Positions 21,828-33,058 of a stretch of DNA of 64,000 nt are shown here, in pieces; the stretch's first letter is position 1, and every line of letters starts with the position of its first letter. The position numbers were made by a program, and so were the translations under genes. The stretch is from Haemonchus contortus (taxonomy: Eukaryota; Nematoda; Chromadorea; Rhabditida; Trichostrongylidae): the NCBI GenBank assembly GCA_000469685.2, contig LS997565.1:44290666-44354665 (forward strand), read 5' to 3'. Below the pieces are notes generated by a model. That model worked only from the letters and a program-made list of their open reading frames with translations. It had not been told where the DNA came from and made no database searches.

Positions 21828-24800
21828 TTGAAGGCACAGTTCACGACAATTTTGATTTACCCATTTTTTATCGGAAAGCATAAGTATAGATTGGGAATAT
21901 GTAGTTCATCGGCAGTGAAGAAAGCGAGAGAATTCGCCGATTCGAGAAAAATATGGTCTCTAAAAGTAGGGAAAATTGATGTTGGGCGAGATTGAAATGA
22001 CGGAAATATGATGAAAGGGGTATTTGGACGAGATTTCATTTGTCATAGTTGCGCAAAGAGCTGGCTACATCGAGCCACAGTTGTACAGAACTGTCTTTCA
22101 CAGCAGCCATGAGCCATGACAAGTTGTTTGAACTCCCTACATGGGTTCCCTTGTGATCGGTGCAGCCTCTAAAATGCCGGTGAAACTCGTCCGAGGACAC
22201 ACACGGGCCAATCTTTGAGCCCTCATATCATAACTCCCTAACTGAGCCGTCTTCCGACGTAGTACAATACCCTCCCTAATTATTCAAAAAAAGGCGAAAA
22301 AGACGCGGATTCGCGTCTTTTTCGTCTTTTTTCTATAACTAGGTGGGTTTACACTTTTTTCATGAATGATGTTATATAGTTCGACTCAGCTCGTCGAGAT
22401 CTATAAAATGGTGAGTTCAAAATTTGGAAAACTTCAATTTTTAAGTCCTCGATCCACCGAGGCTCCTGGGGGTACGTCATTAGCGGTGACGCTCGCCATA
22501 ATTATAACCAGAAGACATTCTCCTCCATTGAAAGTATTCAGTGAGTTGTAGGGCAGCTGTCATATTTCAAAACTAAGCAGGAAATGGACCTATGCATTTT
22601 TCATGTTTTACTAATCATTTTGGTACCATTTTTTTCCGAAATGGACGAATTCAGTCGCGCACCAATCTTGAACGATAGCGACTTTTTAATTTGAGAAATA
22701 GCAAAAATGAGTTGTTTCCCAACGCTAGTAAATGATCTACCTACACTTCAGAAATAGTGCTTCCCTACAGTCTGCACATTGTATCCATGAGTTCAAGAAT
22801 AAAAGCGTTTCTATCGTTCAAATTCCGGTTTGCGGCATATTTTCGCAGAAAACACACGTTTTCTTGCGTTTTCAAGTAGGATTTCCGATGTTCATGAGGA
22901 AGTTACGCCTATCATCGAGAGTATTCACACTGAACTTTTTGTGAACAACCACGGATATGAGGAATAGTTATGTGTTTGAATCCTCAGGCTTCATAAATAG
23001 CTTTCGATCGTAGCCCAAAGCACAGGAGACTGAACCACATATTTTTTATTTGAAGTAAACGTATGCAATGCTGCACCGTTGAAATCCATTTCCAAAAAGC
23101 TATTCAGCGGTATGAAAATCACTTAACGAATTACACTTCGGATTAACACCTTTGGCACCATATTTCCATTCTACTCCGCCACTCGGCCACCCAGTTAGGC
23201 ATGTGGCTCGAGTGACCGAGGCAGCATATTGATTGATTGCCTGTTTGCTTTGATGTGCGCCACCAATCGAACATTCTTAGAAATTTGCTCTTGTGATTGA
23301 ATGTGCACAACTCTAACACGCAATGTTTCACCTCACTTTGCAAAACAAGATGATTTTCAAGAAGTGTAAGTTTTCAGTGACAACCCTCCCATAACACGAA
23401 TTCTTCGAAGTAATTGTAGATATTCTTGTGTTTGCAACTTGAATAATTGTATCATTTTCATGCTCGTGAGACATTATAGCAGCCGCATTTGAATGTGTAG
23501 GTTGTAAAATAGTTTACCATTGCGGCACCATTAGTAGGCAGGCTATTGTCGAGGTGCGAAAAAACTTCGGTAATTACTGTGGGAGCCGCTGAGGTCGAGG
23601 GACAATACCTGGGACCGACTTAAGGTGCCGTAACCAGCTTCTGTAGAAAGACGATGCATCATCGGCTCCCAGAAATAGAAATGTACAAGGTATAAATGAT
23701 GCTAATGCAAACTAGAAATAGGACCATCACTTCATAAAATGAATTTCAAAAGTATGACTCAACCCCAGTAGAAATGAAATACCGTAATCTGCAAAGTGAA
23801 CTTCATTGGAAACAGTTGCGTGTTAGAGTTGTGCACATTCAATCACAAGAGCAAATTTCTAAGAATGTTCGATTGGTGGCGCACATCAAAGCAAACAGGC
23901 AATCAATCAATATGCTGCCTCGGTCACTCGAGCCACATGCCTAATTGGGTGGCCGAGTGGCGGAGTAGAATGGAAATATGGTGCTAAAGGTGTTAATTCG
24001 AAGTGTGATTCGTTAAGTGATATTTATACCGCTGAATAGCTTTTCGAAAATGGATTTCAACGGTGTAGGATTACATACGTTTACTTCAAATAAAAAATAT
24101 GTGGTTCAGTCTCCTGTGCTTTGGGCTGAGATCGGAAGCTTTTATGAAGCCCGAGGACCCAAACAAGTAACTATTACTCATATCCGTGGTTGTTCACAAA
24201 AAGTTCAGTTTGAATACTTTCGATGATAGGCGTAACTTCTTCATGAACATCGAAAATCCTACTTGAAAACGCAAGAAAACGTGTGTTTTCTGCGAAAATA
24301 TGCCGCAAACCGGAATTTGAACGATAGAAACGCTTTTATTCTTGAACTCATGGATACAATGTGCAGACTGTAGGGAAGCACTATTTCTGAAGTGTAGGTA
24401 GATCATTTACTAGCGTTGGGAAACAACTCATTTTTGCTATTTCTCAAATAAAAAGTCGCTATCGTTCAAGATTGGTGCGCGACTGAATTCGTCCATTTCG
24501 GAAAAAAATGGTACCAAAATGATCAGTAAAACATGAAAAATGCAAAGGTCCATTTCCTGCTTAGTTTTGAAATATGACAGCTGCCCTACAACTCACTGAA
24601 TACTTCCAATGGAGGAGAATGTCTTCTGGTTATAATTATGGCGAGCGTCGCCGCTAATGACGTACCCCCAGGAACTTCGGTGGACCGAGGACTTAAAAAT
24701 CAAAGTTTTCCAAATTTTGAACTCACCATTTTATAGACCTCGACGAGCTGAGTCGAACTATATAACATCATACATGAAAAAAGTGTAAACTCACCTAGTT

Positions 24801-24959
24801 ATAGAAAAAAGACGAAAAAGTCGCGAATCCGCGTCTTTTTCGCCTTTTTTTGAATAATTAGGGAGGGTATTGTAGTGCTAAATATGGCATACGAGGGGGC
24901 CTCAAAATAAGTCTGTGGGGGAAACTTGAAATCATTTCTATCGTGAACAGTTTCTTTAA
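21828..24959. mobile_element. GGCAC-TIR element interrupted by a foldback element
   Basis: The left terminus TTGAAGGCACAGTTCACGAC and the right terminus CTATCGTGAACAGTTTCTTT belong to the GGCAC family. The body matches the copy at 31380-31745 (for example GACAAGTTGTTTGAACT, TGGGTTCCCTTGTGA, GCCG near CTTCCGAC). It is continuous once the foldback at 22265-24872 is removed, showing that the foldback inserted later. Confidence 0.75.
22265..24872. mobile_element. 2.6 kb foldback (long inverted repeat) element with TA target duplication
   Basis: Arms of about 1.08 kb (22265-23345 and 23790-24872) are near-identical inverted copies around a unique centre of about 450 bases. The termini read CAATACCCTCCCTAATTATT and are flanked by TA on both sides, as in Tc1/mariner-type insertion. 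A perfect hairpin (GAAAAAGACGCG paired with CGCGTCTTTTTC, loop GATT on the left) lies about 30 bases inside each end. Each arm keeps open frames of 70 codons (22732-22944 plus, 24194-24406 minus) and about 64 codons (23143-23343 minus, 23796-23987 plus) with few differences. Those frames match no family, and their agreement may only reflect arm identity. No transposase was recognised. Confidence 0.88.
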
Positions 24960-25221
24960 TATTAGGTAGTAGAGATGGCTTTTTGGAGCATTTCGTATAG
25001 CACAGCACTACCTACTGCATAGCAGCTATGTATAATACATAGCAGGTAGTGATGTGCTATCAGTGATACATCAAAAAGCCACCTCCACTTCCGAAGTCGA
25101 ATAAGCTTGATGGCGCATTCCCATTGCTGATAACCGTATAAGCTTATCGGAAACTTCCAGATTGATGACCCACTTCAGCCGGCTGGTGCTGATCATGCTG
25201 CACAGGTGAACAAAAGTGGAG

Positions 25222-28200
25222 ATGAACTCTAAAAGGTCAATCCTTATGATAGGAGCACTTTTTCTCACCTACATATTCGTATTTTATGGATCACCAGGAA
25301 AACTATCAAGTGTGAGTTTTCATCTTCGCTCAAAACGACATTTTGCATAAGGAACATTAAATTTGACTTTGATATAATGGCTTATTTCATTATCTCACTT
25401 ACTTTACTTTCTAAAGTTTTTTTCTATTACCCAGAACCATTAAAAGTTATATTCAAAAATGGAAACTCTGTTTAAATAAATTTTCACAGCAAGAAAAAAA
25501 AACTTTTTGCTTAAATTGATGCAGCTTCACAGAGTGGATCAGTAAATAAGAAAATAAATATAATATACGTAACATGTTTCCTGCAACAGTAAGATCACCG
25601 TAAACGGCTACGGGGAAACCCATCACTCTGTCAGCCACAGCACTTCATTTGAGACGCTGATCGTCTTAAAACCCCTACGAAAACTAAAAATAAACCTCTA
25701 CCTCTATAAAAATTTTCTACCTTAGGTATAATCATGAACTGATCTAAATCTGATCTGTAAGAACCTCGAAACAATGAAATGTCTTTTTTATTTGATCGCG
25801 TTCGCAAACAGCTTAAGTCTTTGGCGTTAAGTAAACCCATTTTTGAATGCGCCATCGCATTCGGCATCCATTTGAAATGGTGGTGGTTTTCAATTGTGGC
25901 CTGCTGTAGTCAGCTGAAGTCAAATTCAGTAATTTCTCACTGTCAGAAAGATCTCGTAACAATTAGTCAATCTGGAGAGGTGCAGAGCTTGGGTGGCCAG
26001 GGAGGACTCAGACCCGGGATCCAATCTCAAGAGCATGTGGGTATGATATGTAGTGCACCACTGACCACTTTTCCTAGTACGCCTAAAATAGGAATACCTT
26101 TGGGAAGAGTAATTTTTTTCTGCAATGTTCAGATCTCTCAGCGCATAGGACTATCCGATTTCCAGTGCCAGTGCAAATTAGATGGAGATGTCGTCGATTT
26201 CTGTTATCATTTACCACCGGATCCCAAAATCCGAGGACGTCGTTTCAACTGCACTTACATTGAGCATCTAGAAAACTTAGGTATAATAAAACAGATTTCA
26301 AATTGTTTTTGAATTTTTTTGGCTAGTAACAGGTGATCAGAAAATAAACAACAAGTTAAGCCAAAATTAAATCGTTCAGATCTTCTGTCGAACAAAACCG
26401 CTCTCAGTGTGGAAAGCAACGAGTTCCCGGTACCGATGTTTGTTACGGCGATGTCAGACAATCACTACAAAGAAGGACTCACCCTGGTAAATAGTGGGCT
26501 CAGAATTATGTTCTTCTGATTTCTATCTAAGAGATATTTCTCGGAAAACTCGGTTTAGGTAGAAGTATGAGGGAAGGGGGGGGGGGGTGAAAGGGATGGT
26601 GAAAGTTATTAGCTATGGATGATACAATTACTAGTTCCCTTTACAGATCACTCTAACATATCTCTCGTTGATTTAAGTGAACCCTTGGATTCCCTGTTCA
26701 TCGAGAAAGTTGCACTGTTCTGGCTGTCAGGCAAAAAGTCTTCCAGAAAGATTTTCAGATTGCAAACATACGGAAATTATGGCCACAGAAGAAGATTGTT
26801 GTTTTCAATTTAGGGTTAAATCAGGATGCAACTCGAGAATTGAAGGTAAAAAGCTAGCCTTACCTTTTCATAACTTTATCAGATGTTTGTCTGAAACATA
26901 AATCAATTCTCTAATTTCAAAAGAAAATATTTCAAGGGCAAATGCTTTGTTGAACTACGTGATTTTCCATTTTCCAACTATCCTCCATATGTGAAACGTC
27001 TGAGTCACTATCGATGGAAACCCCTAATAATAGCGGTTAGTCGTGTTTTCTGTTTAAACTGCCTTCTAATTTAGCAATAAATTTAAAGTAGGGAAATAGT
27101 ACCTCAATCTAAACGTTTTGGCCCTGCTCTTATCGTAGCTAAGCAACTCCACCCTAACCAACAGCTTTCAGCATTTTCATGCCGTTCATGGCCTTTCAGC
27201 TATGCTACAGAAATGCCCCCTATTACTGTACGCACAAGTCATACAACCTTTTATTTGTTTTTTATTTCTTGCCTTACCTCCGGGATTTCAAGAATTTAGA
27301 GACTCCTAAAGCCGTCTGATGGTGTTTCATGAAGTTGGTAGAGTTTGGAGTAACATCTTGACGTCTTTGTGGGTGAAACTGTTTTCAGATGGCGTTAAAA
27401 GATTTTGGAGCCGTATGGTACATGGATACTTCAGTACGATGTAAAAAAGATCGTCTTAGCCAAGTGTACGATGAAATCCGCTGTAGGAAAGACCACCCTT
27501 GGTCGAAGTGAGTGAAAAACTGACTGACCTATGACGAGGATTATTTCAAAGCTGCGCTCAGACCAACGAAAATTAGTGAAGTACCGTAAACGAAATGTAG
27601 CAAGGGATTGAAAAAAAACGGAGTTGGTCGGCACCGTTTTGGAAGAAGCCATGTGTATGGCTTCCACTTTGAGTTGTACAGACTGTGCAGCGGACTATAC
27701 ACATAGTCGGCTTCCATTCTATCATTTCCATGAGAGCTGGGAACCAGTTAGTCTTAGCAAGGCCAGTAGTGCCGCCATTGACCCTTCTTAAAGTCAAATC
27801 CTTTTGATTTACAGGGTGCGGCAATTGTTGGCAACGGTAAATATGCCCGTAAAAACGGTCAAATCGATCGATACACGATAAAACTTCAACAGCATTTATC
27901 AACAGCTATATAGATCACAAAAACAGACGAAATCTCAGAATGGCCTCCTTTGGCGCGAATACAGGCTGAAGGTCTCCTGGGAAACGCGTCGACGGCTGCA
28001 CGGAGGTAGTCCTCGTCCAAATCCTCTCATGCTTTAACGAGGGTTGCACGTAGAGCATCCAAACTTCTATGCTGAGTAGAGCAGGCTTTCATCTTAAGAA
28101 CTGACCACACGGAGTAGTCCAATGGATTTAGGTCTGGACTGTTTGGGGGCCAATCGTTCGACGAGACGAAGTCTGGGAAGTGCGTTGCGCACCAGTCCTG

Positions 28201-31200
28201 TACCACCTTGGCCCTGTGTGCTGCAACTGAATCTGGGATTTTGGGATTTTCCCCAGGAAAGTACCTCCTTCTTCAATACGCCTTTCAAGAGGCCATGCTA
28301 TCCACCTTGACTGACTAAATAGTGGCACAGATCCTGTCGGGGTCGAAAGCCTGCCCTTATGGAGGACCTGACATGTGATTTTGCCAAATCATTCGCCGCA
28401 CTCTGTACATGAGGTCTACATGGTCTCAAGACATTCCTAATTCCATGGTTATCAGAGATCGTTTCAGTTCGAGGAATTATTTCAAGGATTCGAATGTTAC
28501 CGTATGTGGGAAGGTGAGGCGTTCTTCATTTTCAAACAGTATCTTAAGCAACACATGAAGGTATTTAATCACTTTTTGCCAATCGCTCTCGAGTTTTTGA
28601 CTTTTTCAGTCCGCATATCTCCTACATTCGTCATCTGGACATGGAATTTTCCCAACGACAAATCCTGGTATGCTACTAATCAGGATGAATTAACTAACTC
28701 AATAGAGGCGAATGAATAGCAAAGCCCAATAATTTGATCAAGCAATTTGTGTTGATCCTCTAATATTTAATTGGATAATGTTGAGTTGGCAACTGAGTAA
28801 TTTGTATATTTTACTTGAATATGACCCCGTAACTTTACCGTTTCCGAATTCTCTTCGCCTATGCACTAACTAAAAACTAAACTGAAACTAGATACTCAAA
28901 TCGCAAAGTCTTTCAGTTTAATATCTGAAGTACTCAGCAGAATTTGCGATCGCTAAGTTGCCAACCTTATAAGATAATACATATGGTCGGATTAGACAAC
29001 GAAATGAGGCTTAAAAAACATTTTTCGGTGTCTATGATTACATCCCGACTTTGTTTCCCTACCTGAAGCAGAACACATGCGTAAATCATGATGCTGGCTT
29101 TGCTTTCATCGTCAGAAGTGCAGACTCTATGAACATCTTGAAGTGGTGAGTTCTTTATCATCTGAAGAAGGTACCCGTATATATAGATAAGAAGAGCTTC
29201 ACAATGCTTAGTTCCTGACGAATAAGCTACACATTCAACTTCACTGAAAAATTAGAGAAGTTCAAAATGAAAAGCCGCGAGATTCCTTCCGGCCGTCCAG
29301 CCAGCTCAGTTTGATACTAGCCAACTCCAGAGAAAGAGAAACCATAAAGATCTCTAGTGCCGTTCAAATCATTCCTAGAATGCGCCCTATCATTTGAGGC
29401 CTATTTGGAATCGCAGTGGCGTTTGATAGCGTTTGTGATCCATACAATGACTTGCGATAGCGAATTGATGAATATGCCCGTGCTTCTATTCTCATAGTCG
29501 GGTACGGGAACGAATTTTCGATCGCACCTAATAATCAAGCTCGCCTCGCACCTAGGCGCGATGTGACCTTAATTAGGTGCGAAGACTCCGAGGTAATATC
29601 GCCGCCCACACTCGCTACTAATCGAGTTAAAACTTGTCATTCAAGGGGGGGGGGGGGGGGGAATGACAGTTTGAAAGAAAGGAGATTCTATTAAAAATGT
29701 TCTGTTTTCAAAGAAAAAATTCCAATATCAATTTCAACGGTTTTGATAGTCGTATTTGCACGCATAATAAATGAATTCAATATATTTTGTGAATAAAGTC
29801 TGTGTGATATGGGAGAAAACGGTTCAATTCAGTAGTTATAAGAATTCATAAGTAAAAAACTTAGAAGTTTTGCTTGCTACGAATCTGGAGAAGGCTGTGG
29901 GGTTGCAGGGAACGTGTAGGGCGACTGCTGTGTTACGCAATTCAGCTGCTTTGGAGGAGGCTGTGTAGACGCAGAATTTCCGAAAAATTATTTTGTAGTG
30001 CTAGGGCCCCCGGAGCAAAAGTGAAAAGCTCGGACAGTGGAGGAATTGGGCCACATGGACCGCGCACTCCTAAATAGTTCATAGCGGGAGGACACCCTGT
30101 AAGTTCTTCAAAACAGAACAGTGTGTCTCCAGAATACATGGTAATGTCTTATAAAGTAAGCAGTAGTAGTTAAAGCACTCACCCAACTAGTTAAATAGTT
30201 CTCGATGACCTCTCCTCAAGGTGTTGAATTTAGCCTGAAGACTTGCTAAATGCCGTAAAAACTGTGAAATGGCCAGCATGGTGAGCCGTAGGGTGTTCAT
30301 TGATCTCTCAATGAGGAGTAGTCCCAATACTAAACAACTCTGGAGAACTACGCTTCTGTAAAGGTTGTTCGATATCGCAAATAAGCAAAAATACCGAAAA
30401 ACAAGTGATCTAAACTGTTCTACCCATTTTCCAGGAGCTTGAATAGAAATATATTGAACTTATTCATTATGCGTGCAACTAAAACTCTCAAAACCGTTGA
30501 AATTGATATCGGAATTTTTCCTTTAAAAAAACTCATATTTTAAAGAGAAACTTCATTTTTTAATCTGTCATTATTCTCTTTGGATAAGAAGTTTTAGCTC
30601 GACTAGTAGCGAGTGCGGGCAGCGTAATTACCGCGGAGTCTTCGCACCTAGTTAAGGTCACTTCGCGCCTAGGTGCGAGGCGAGCTTGATTAGGTGCGAT
30701 CGAAAATTCGTTCACACACCCCTCATAGTCGAGTGTGGTAACAATTAAGAGACCCCATAGCCTACTCATAGTCGAGTGCGGTAACAATTAAGAGGCCCCA
30801 TAGCCTATAAGCATCGTAAGACCCGTAGACCTGGGCGAGTACCGATCTTGATACGTGAATATTGAGTGTGATAGTGTGCACCATTTGCTACTACACCTTC
30901 TCCGCCCGTCGCTCTTATGTACATGGCCATAAATTTCCTTTTATATGTGCATTTTGATTTTGCTTTCCATTTCAGCAGCTGAACAGACTCACACTTCATT
31001 TAGGTACGTACTGTGCGCGTTAGAACAAACGTGTATGGCACCTCCAAAATCAGAATTGAAATGCTCTTTCAAAGACCCATTTACAATCTACGCAGGATGT
31101 CACAGGTAAAACTATTGGAAAGACAGCTCACTACAATTCTGTGGTACCCTTTTTGTGTCGAAAACGGAAAGGATCGGTTGGGAATAGTGCATCGGTGGGG

Positions 31201-32296
31201 CAGGAAGGGAGCAAATTCACCGAACTGCCGATAAAGAAAGCTCCTCATAAGTAGTGGAAATAGAGCTTTATTCTATTAAACAGAACATGAGGTTGAGTAA
31301 TACAAATGAGTCGGCTGACGTTTCGGCGATTTTCACCTTCTTCGGAGCCTAAAAAGGTGGAAAGCAAATTATGATTTATCCGACCAAATGTCTCACTCCC
31401 CACGGGACCTTCGAGGCAGAATTGGTATGGGAAGGATATTTGTACGAGATTTCAGTCGCTGCACTTGTGCAAAAAGATGACTGTATCGAGCCAAAACTGT
31501 CTAGGAATATCTTTCACTGTCGCTATGGGACAAGACAAGTTGTTTGAACTTCCTACTTGGGTTCCCTTGTGAATGGTGCAGTGCCGTTGAAACTCGGCCG
31601 CGCATGCATACTCATGGGACAATCTTGGAGCCATTATAACGCCCTATCTAGGCCGTTTTCCGACCTTAGAGCGTCATATAGGGGCTACATGGAGGCCATA
31701 GATTTCTAATGCAGATATATGAGAAACCATTCATATCGTGAGCTGTGCTATGAGCGAGCTGCTGGCTGAAGTTCTTTGGGTGTTCATCAATTTCGCCTGG
31801 GGGATGCGCCATCACCTTAGACATTTTTTTAAAATCGTAGAGCAATTCGAATGCGTGTGTGTGCTACACAATGAATTGCGGTGGGAAGCCAATGTGGAGC
31901 ACTTGATTTTATCATATCACGCGTGTTTGGGACCGATTACACGACCCAGGACGGGTGGGAAGCTCTGTTGTTTTGGGCGGATACCGATCCAGTATTCGAT
32001 CCCCGACCGTGCGATAGGGCGCTTCACCCCCTGCGCCTTTCCATATTGTTATAGTAAGCGTAAACGGAGATAAACATGTATCTTCGAAGGTCTTTTCACG
32101 ATTACTATTTCGAACGGTTGGTAATTGTAGAAACGACCAATCCGTTATAAATCTTCTACTCGCCAACTCGTATGAATACAATTCGAAGTACTACGTCAGC
32201 AATCTTGGAGCTGAAGGAGCGTCTATAAGCCGCACATTTTCAAAATCACTAAAACCCGAAGATTTCTCATGCAATTTAACAGTATCGTACCAGTAG
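25222..32296 (+). CDS. DUF1647-like glycosyltransferase-like protein, gene C (11 exons, one abnormal acceptor)
   Basis: This is the third tandem member of the family, predicted at 379 residues. Exons: 25222-25311, 26133-26280, 26380-26486, 26759-26845, 26937-27035, 27389-27507, 28468-28513, 28610-28667, 29028-29145, 31004-31105, 32131-32296 (stop TAG). A hydrophobic anchor occupies residues about 7-22 ([16 protein letters not shown]). The conserved blocks are [72 protein letters not shown], an N-V-T sequon, [20 protein letters not shown] and [13 protein letters not shown]. Phases agree with gene B at every junction. Exon 9 is preceded by TTTTTCG instead of TTTTCAG, so its acceptor lacks the AG. 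The nearest upstream AG (about 29008) leads to an in-frame stop. Either the gene is damaged there, or one base was lost in assembly. A mariner relic, a SINE and a Mutator-like element fill its introns. Confidence 0.85.
27812..28440 (-). pseudogene. Mariner/Tc1-type transposase fragment
   Basis: The minus strand encodes the C-terminal part of a mariner/Tc1-superfamily transposase: [18 protein letters not shown], then [20 protein letters not shown], which carries the conserved third catalytic Asp region, then [12 protein letters not shown] and [16 protein letters not shown] frameshift precedes the AHRAK segment and a stop interrupts LVKA*EDL. The left end (GGGTGCGGCAATTGTTGGCA) looks like a terminal inverted repeat, but its partner was not found. 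The fragment is dead and antisense in intron 6 of gene C. Confidence 0.88.
29378..29499 (-). mobile_element. tRNA-derived SINE-like repeat, copy 4, distal part
   Basis: Minus-strand tail part of a SINE-like copy, with TGCGCCCTATCATTTGAGGC and ACAATGACTTGCGATAGCGA blocks. It is cut by the Mutator-like element that starts at 29500 and resumes at 30722. The last nine bases, CTCATAGTC, are the target duplication. Confidence 0.7.
29500..30721. mobile_element. Mutator-like (MULE-type) non-autonomous element, 9-bp TSD
   Basis: The termini GGGTACGGGAACGAATTTTC and (inverted) GGGTGTGTGAACGAATTTTC begin inverted repeats of roughly 140 bases. Weaker inverted similarity continues inward (ATTTCAACGGTTTTGA against TCAAAACCGTTGAAAT), for about 300 bases per side. 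A perfect nine-base duplication CTCATAGTC flanks the element. Long TIRs plus a 9-bp duplication fit Mutator-superfamily elements. The interior contains a poly-G run (29646-29661) and no transposase. It interrupts SINE copy 4 in intron 9 of gene C. Confidence 0.8.
30722..30807. repeat. Two-unit tandem duplication, 43-bp unit
   Basis: Two adjacent 43-base units begin CTCATAGTCGAGTGYGGTAA and end CCCCATAGCCTA, differing at about two positions. The first unit starts with the right-hand target duplication of the Mutator-like element, so the duplicated block starts exactly at the insertion junction. Confidence 0.85.
30808..30905 (-). mobile_element. tRNA-derived SINE-like repeat, copy 4, proximal part
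   Basis: Continuation of the SINE interrupted at 29500: AGACCTGGGCGAGTACCGAT corresponds to the GGGCGGATACCGATCC block of other copies, followed by a decayed head ending CTACTACACCTTCTCCGCC. Together with 29378-29499 it forms one copy. Confidence 0.65.
31255..31375 (-). repeat. Retroelement 3'-end remnant
   Basis: On the minus strand it reads CTCCGAAGAAGGTGAAAATC then GCCGAAACGTCAGCC and an ATAAAGCTC tail. This is the same 3'-end signature seen after the LINE relic (5155-5195) and in the Penelope-like copies. Only this tail is present, in the last intron of gene C. Confidence 0.55.
31380..31745. mobile_element. GGCAC-TIR element, partial copy
   Basis: The body matches the interrupted copy at 21828-24959 (ACAAGTTGTTTGAACTTCCT, TGGGTTCCCTTGTGAATGGT). 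It ends in ATTCATATCGTGAGCTGTGC, a family right end. The left terminus is missing, apparently replaced by the retroelement tail just before it. Confidence 0.65.
31799..32050 (-). mobile_element. tRNA-derived SINE-like repeat, copy 5
   Basis: Minus-strand copy: head near 32045, B-box-like GGGGATCGAATACTGG, GGATCGGTATCCGCCC block, and a body ending in GGTGATGGCGCATCCC. It lies in the last intron of gene C, close to the final exon. Confidence 0.7.
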
Positions 32297-33058
32297 CACA
32301 ATGACCTAGATTTCTTTATTTGTTTGTATTTTTGTTGTTGTTGATTCCTTTGAATTTTTTCCCTAGTTTACCTTTAAATACAATGACGAAGAAGCCATTT
32401 TTCTTTCCAATTTTCATCAATATACACACTTTTTCGTAATATTTGATCACATTTCAAGGTGTACGGTATTTACATACAATCCCTGGCTAAATTCTTGTAC
32501 ATTATTCATATAACTTTAATTAAGATCGTCAGAAAGGCAATCATGGTGAGAGCGGCTCTGCCATCGTATGAGGACGATCGTGGAGCACTTTTACACATCT
32601 AAAAAAGAGAATTTCTAGAACTGTTAACTGTTATGATCGTACGTAAATACATGTGGCCCAATTATTTTCAAATATGTTGATGGATTCCCAAACCGGATGG
32701 AGTTATGAAATCCAGGAGGGACTCACTCCCTGATGAAAGAGATGAAGACGAAAAAATGGAAAATCCAAACAAATATGCACAGAAATATAGAGATTTATTG
32801 GCCACAAAGAGATGAAGCAGCAGAGAGTCACGGCAGGACAAATCACGGTCAAGTGTTGAGATGGGAAAACTGCTCTGTCAGTACAGCCCTCCATTTCTTC
32901 AGTAGCACAGAGCGTTGTGCTTACCCGATTCAAACATTTCAAAGAGTCACTAAGATGTGGGGTATCTTTCTGTTTTTTTAGTCCCACCATAAAGCAGGAA
33001 GGATGGGTTCTGGCGAAGAGGTGTACAAATGGTGGAATGGTTTCTCATATTTTTAGAA
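32297..33058. other. Intergenic between convergent genes
   Basis: Shared 3' flank of gene C (plus) and the phosphatase-like gene (minus). AT-rich after gene C, with no recognised gene, RNA or repeat. Open frames of 82-95 codons near 32703-32990 occur on both strands without family resemblance. Confidence 0.5.
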
